DNA from: an uncultured Roseibium sp.
GTDB taxonomy: Bacteria > Pseudomonadota > Alphaproteobacteria > Rhizobiales > Stappiaceae
Direction of reading: 5' to 3'
Length of the DNA stretch: 64,000 bases
Assembly: GCF_947496995.1 (NCBI RefSeq)
Contig: NZ_CANMFD010000006.1
Span: 142,542-206,541, forward strand
In this document: in pieces, positions 63,551 to 64,000 of the stretch
Layout of the letters: every line of letters starts with the position of its first letter
Position numbering within the stretch: position 1 is the stretch's first letter
Position numbers and translations under genes: made by a program
The notes under the pieces: generated by a model
What the model was told of the DNA's origin: nothing
The model's input: the letters and a program-made list of their open reading frames with translations, nothing else
Databases searched by the model: none

Positions 63551-63982
63551 GCGGCTCATCGACGGCGGCAACGTCGCTGGCGACAGGGTTTTGTGCTCTA
63601 AATTCCTGAAAATCGGACATTTGGATCCGGGCTGCGAGGTTCGGACATGGCTGGTTTTCGCTGGGTTTGGGGCGATCCGAGAGAGCGTTTGTCTCTCTGT
63701 TCATTGACAATTTGATTTTGAAGGAAGGGAAGCGTAGGCGGCGTTGGCCTTGCGGGAAGCCATTGTCTGGGCACTTGTGTTTGGATTTTGGTTTTTAAGT
63801 AAGGGTTACGCAGGTACGTTTGATCTTTCAAACAAGGAAGCCGATTTGGCTGGATGGATTTATTCGTCTGGTTTTATCGAGCTCTTGTTAATTCTGTGGG
63901 GGCTGGCAGAGATGCTGGTTCTTACATTGAGTGCTTTAATGCATAGCGATTGATTAAGTTGCCTGTGATTGAACTTTTATTA
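63551..63982 (+). other. 16S rRNA leader
   Basis: This 432-base segment between promoter and 16S would be the leader of the primary rRNA transcript. TGCTCTAAATT at 63594-63604 resembles the boxA antitermination element. A 69-codon frame at 63744-63953 with two hydrophobic stretches is probably fortuitous, because the region is transcribed as rRNA leader. Confidence 0.65.
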
Positions 63983-64000
63983 AACCTGAGAGTTTGATCC
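63983..64000 (+). rRNA. rrs: 16S ribosomal RNA, 5' end (partial)
   Basis: AACCTGAGAGTTTGATCC is the universal beginning of alphaproteobacterial 16S rRNA, just before the TGGCTCAG that would follow. Only the first 18 bases lie in the window. The exact mature 5' end is uncertain by a few bases. Confidence 0.95.

Noticed and set aside
63704..63727. Second rRNA promoter with TTGACA at 63704
   Set aside because: No acceptable -10 element at 16-18 bases; the upstream TTGACG/TATAAC pair is far better.
63744..63953. 69-codon hydrophobic frame before 16S rRNA
   Set aside because: Falls in the rRNA leader downstream of a strong rRNA promoter; probably fortuitous.

Overview
The window reads as a GC-rich chromosomal segment of an alphaproteobacterium. 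The dut/coaBC, lpoA-like/rsmI/yraN/gshB and bioMNY neighbourhoods, the DctBD-TRAP system and the alphaproteobacterial form of the 16S rRNA start at the right edge point to Hyphomicrobiales, and Stappiaceae (Roseibium/Labrenzia-like) would fit. That placement is inference from gene content, not a phylogeny. Nearly all of it looks like ordinary chromosome. The exception is the left end (1-2896), which is visibly AT-richer and ends inside a broken comM gene, so it is probably the edge of an integrated island.

Layout. 1-2896: 5'-truncated winged-helix/STAND NTPase gene and the island-chromosome junction. 2897-5281: 3' fragment of comM, an orphan BrnA-like gene, a palindromic repeat and agmatinase. 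5371-7452: TetR regulator, DUF1127 protein and a homocysteine S-methyltransferase-family enzyme. 7528-13228: cysK, HAD phosphatase and dut on the minus strand and coaBC further along, with two secreted proteins and a LigB-type dioxygenase on the plus strand between dut and coaBC. 13263-17101: LpoA-like lipoprotein divergent from rsmI-yraN-gshB. 17511-19225: hppD with a divergent Lrp regulator. 19341-25918: DUF533 protein, an orphan TRAP binding protein with a P450 and divergent LysR, then two divergent citrate synthase paralogues over nested palindromes. 26015-29755: AEC transporter, PEP mutase/isocitrate lyase-family enzyme, DUF1203 and a polytopic membrane protein. 29872-32546: modABC. 32584-40576: DctB/DctD-type two-component system, an ECF41 sigma factor with its carboxymuconolactone decarboxylase partner, and a dctPQM TRAP transporter whose promoter region carries a sigma-54 site and upstream inverted repeats. 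40887-45035: SCP2-like protein, sugar-acid dehydratase and a degenerate P-type ATPase-like protein. 45686-54103: oligopeptide-type ABC transporter, ArgE-like deacetylase and a membrane ferredoxin-adenylate cyclase. 54355-58578: Spx/ArsC-like protein, M15-like peptidase, purU, LysE exporter and divergent MocR regulator. 58708-63439: bioMNY with an AMP-forming ligase and an atypical thiolase. 63522-64000: rRNA promoter, leader and the first bases of 16S rRNA.

Working units. DctB and DctD probably sense a dicarboxylate and switch on dctPQM through sigma-54. ECF41 and its decarboxylase partner form a self-contained autoregulated pair lying between them. The bio operon links biotin uptake to activation and thiolysis of an unknown acyl chain. 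The most unusual items are the STAND protein at the comM junction, the P-type ATPase relative lacking its transport and hinge motifs, the membrane ferredoxin-cyclase, the thiolase lacking its second cysteine, and several strong unassigned palindromes. No CRISPR array, tRNA or complete insertion sequence was recognised.
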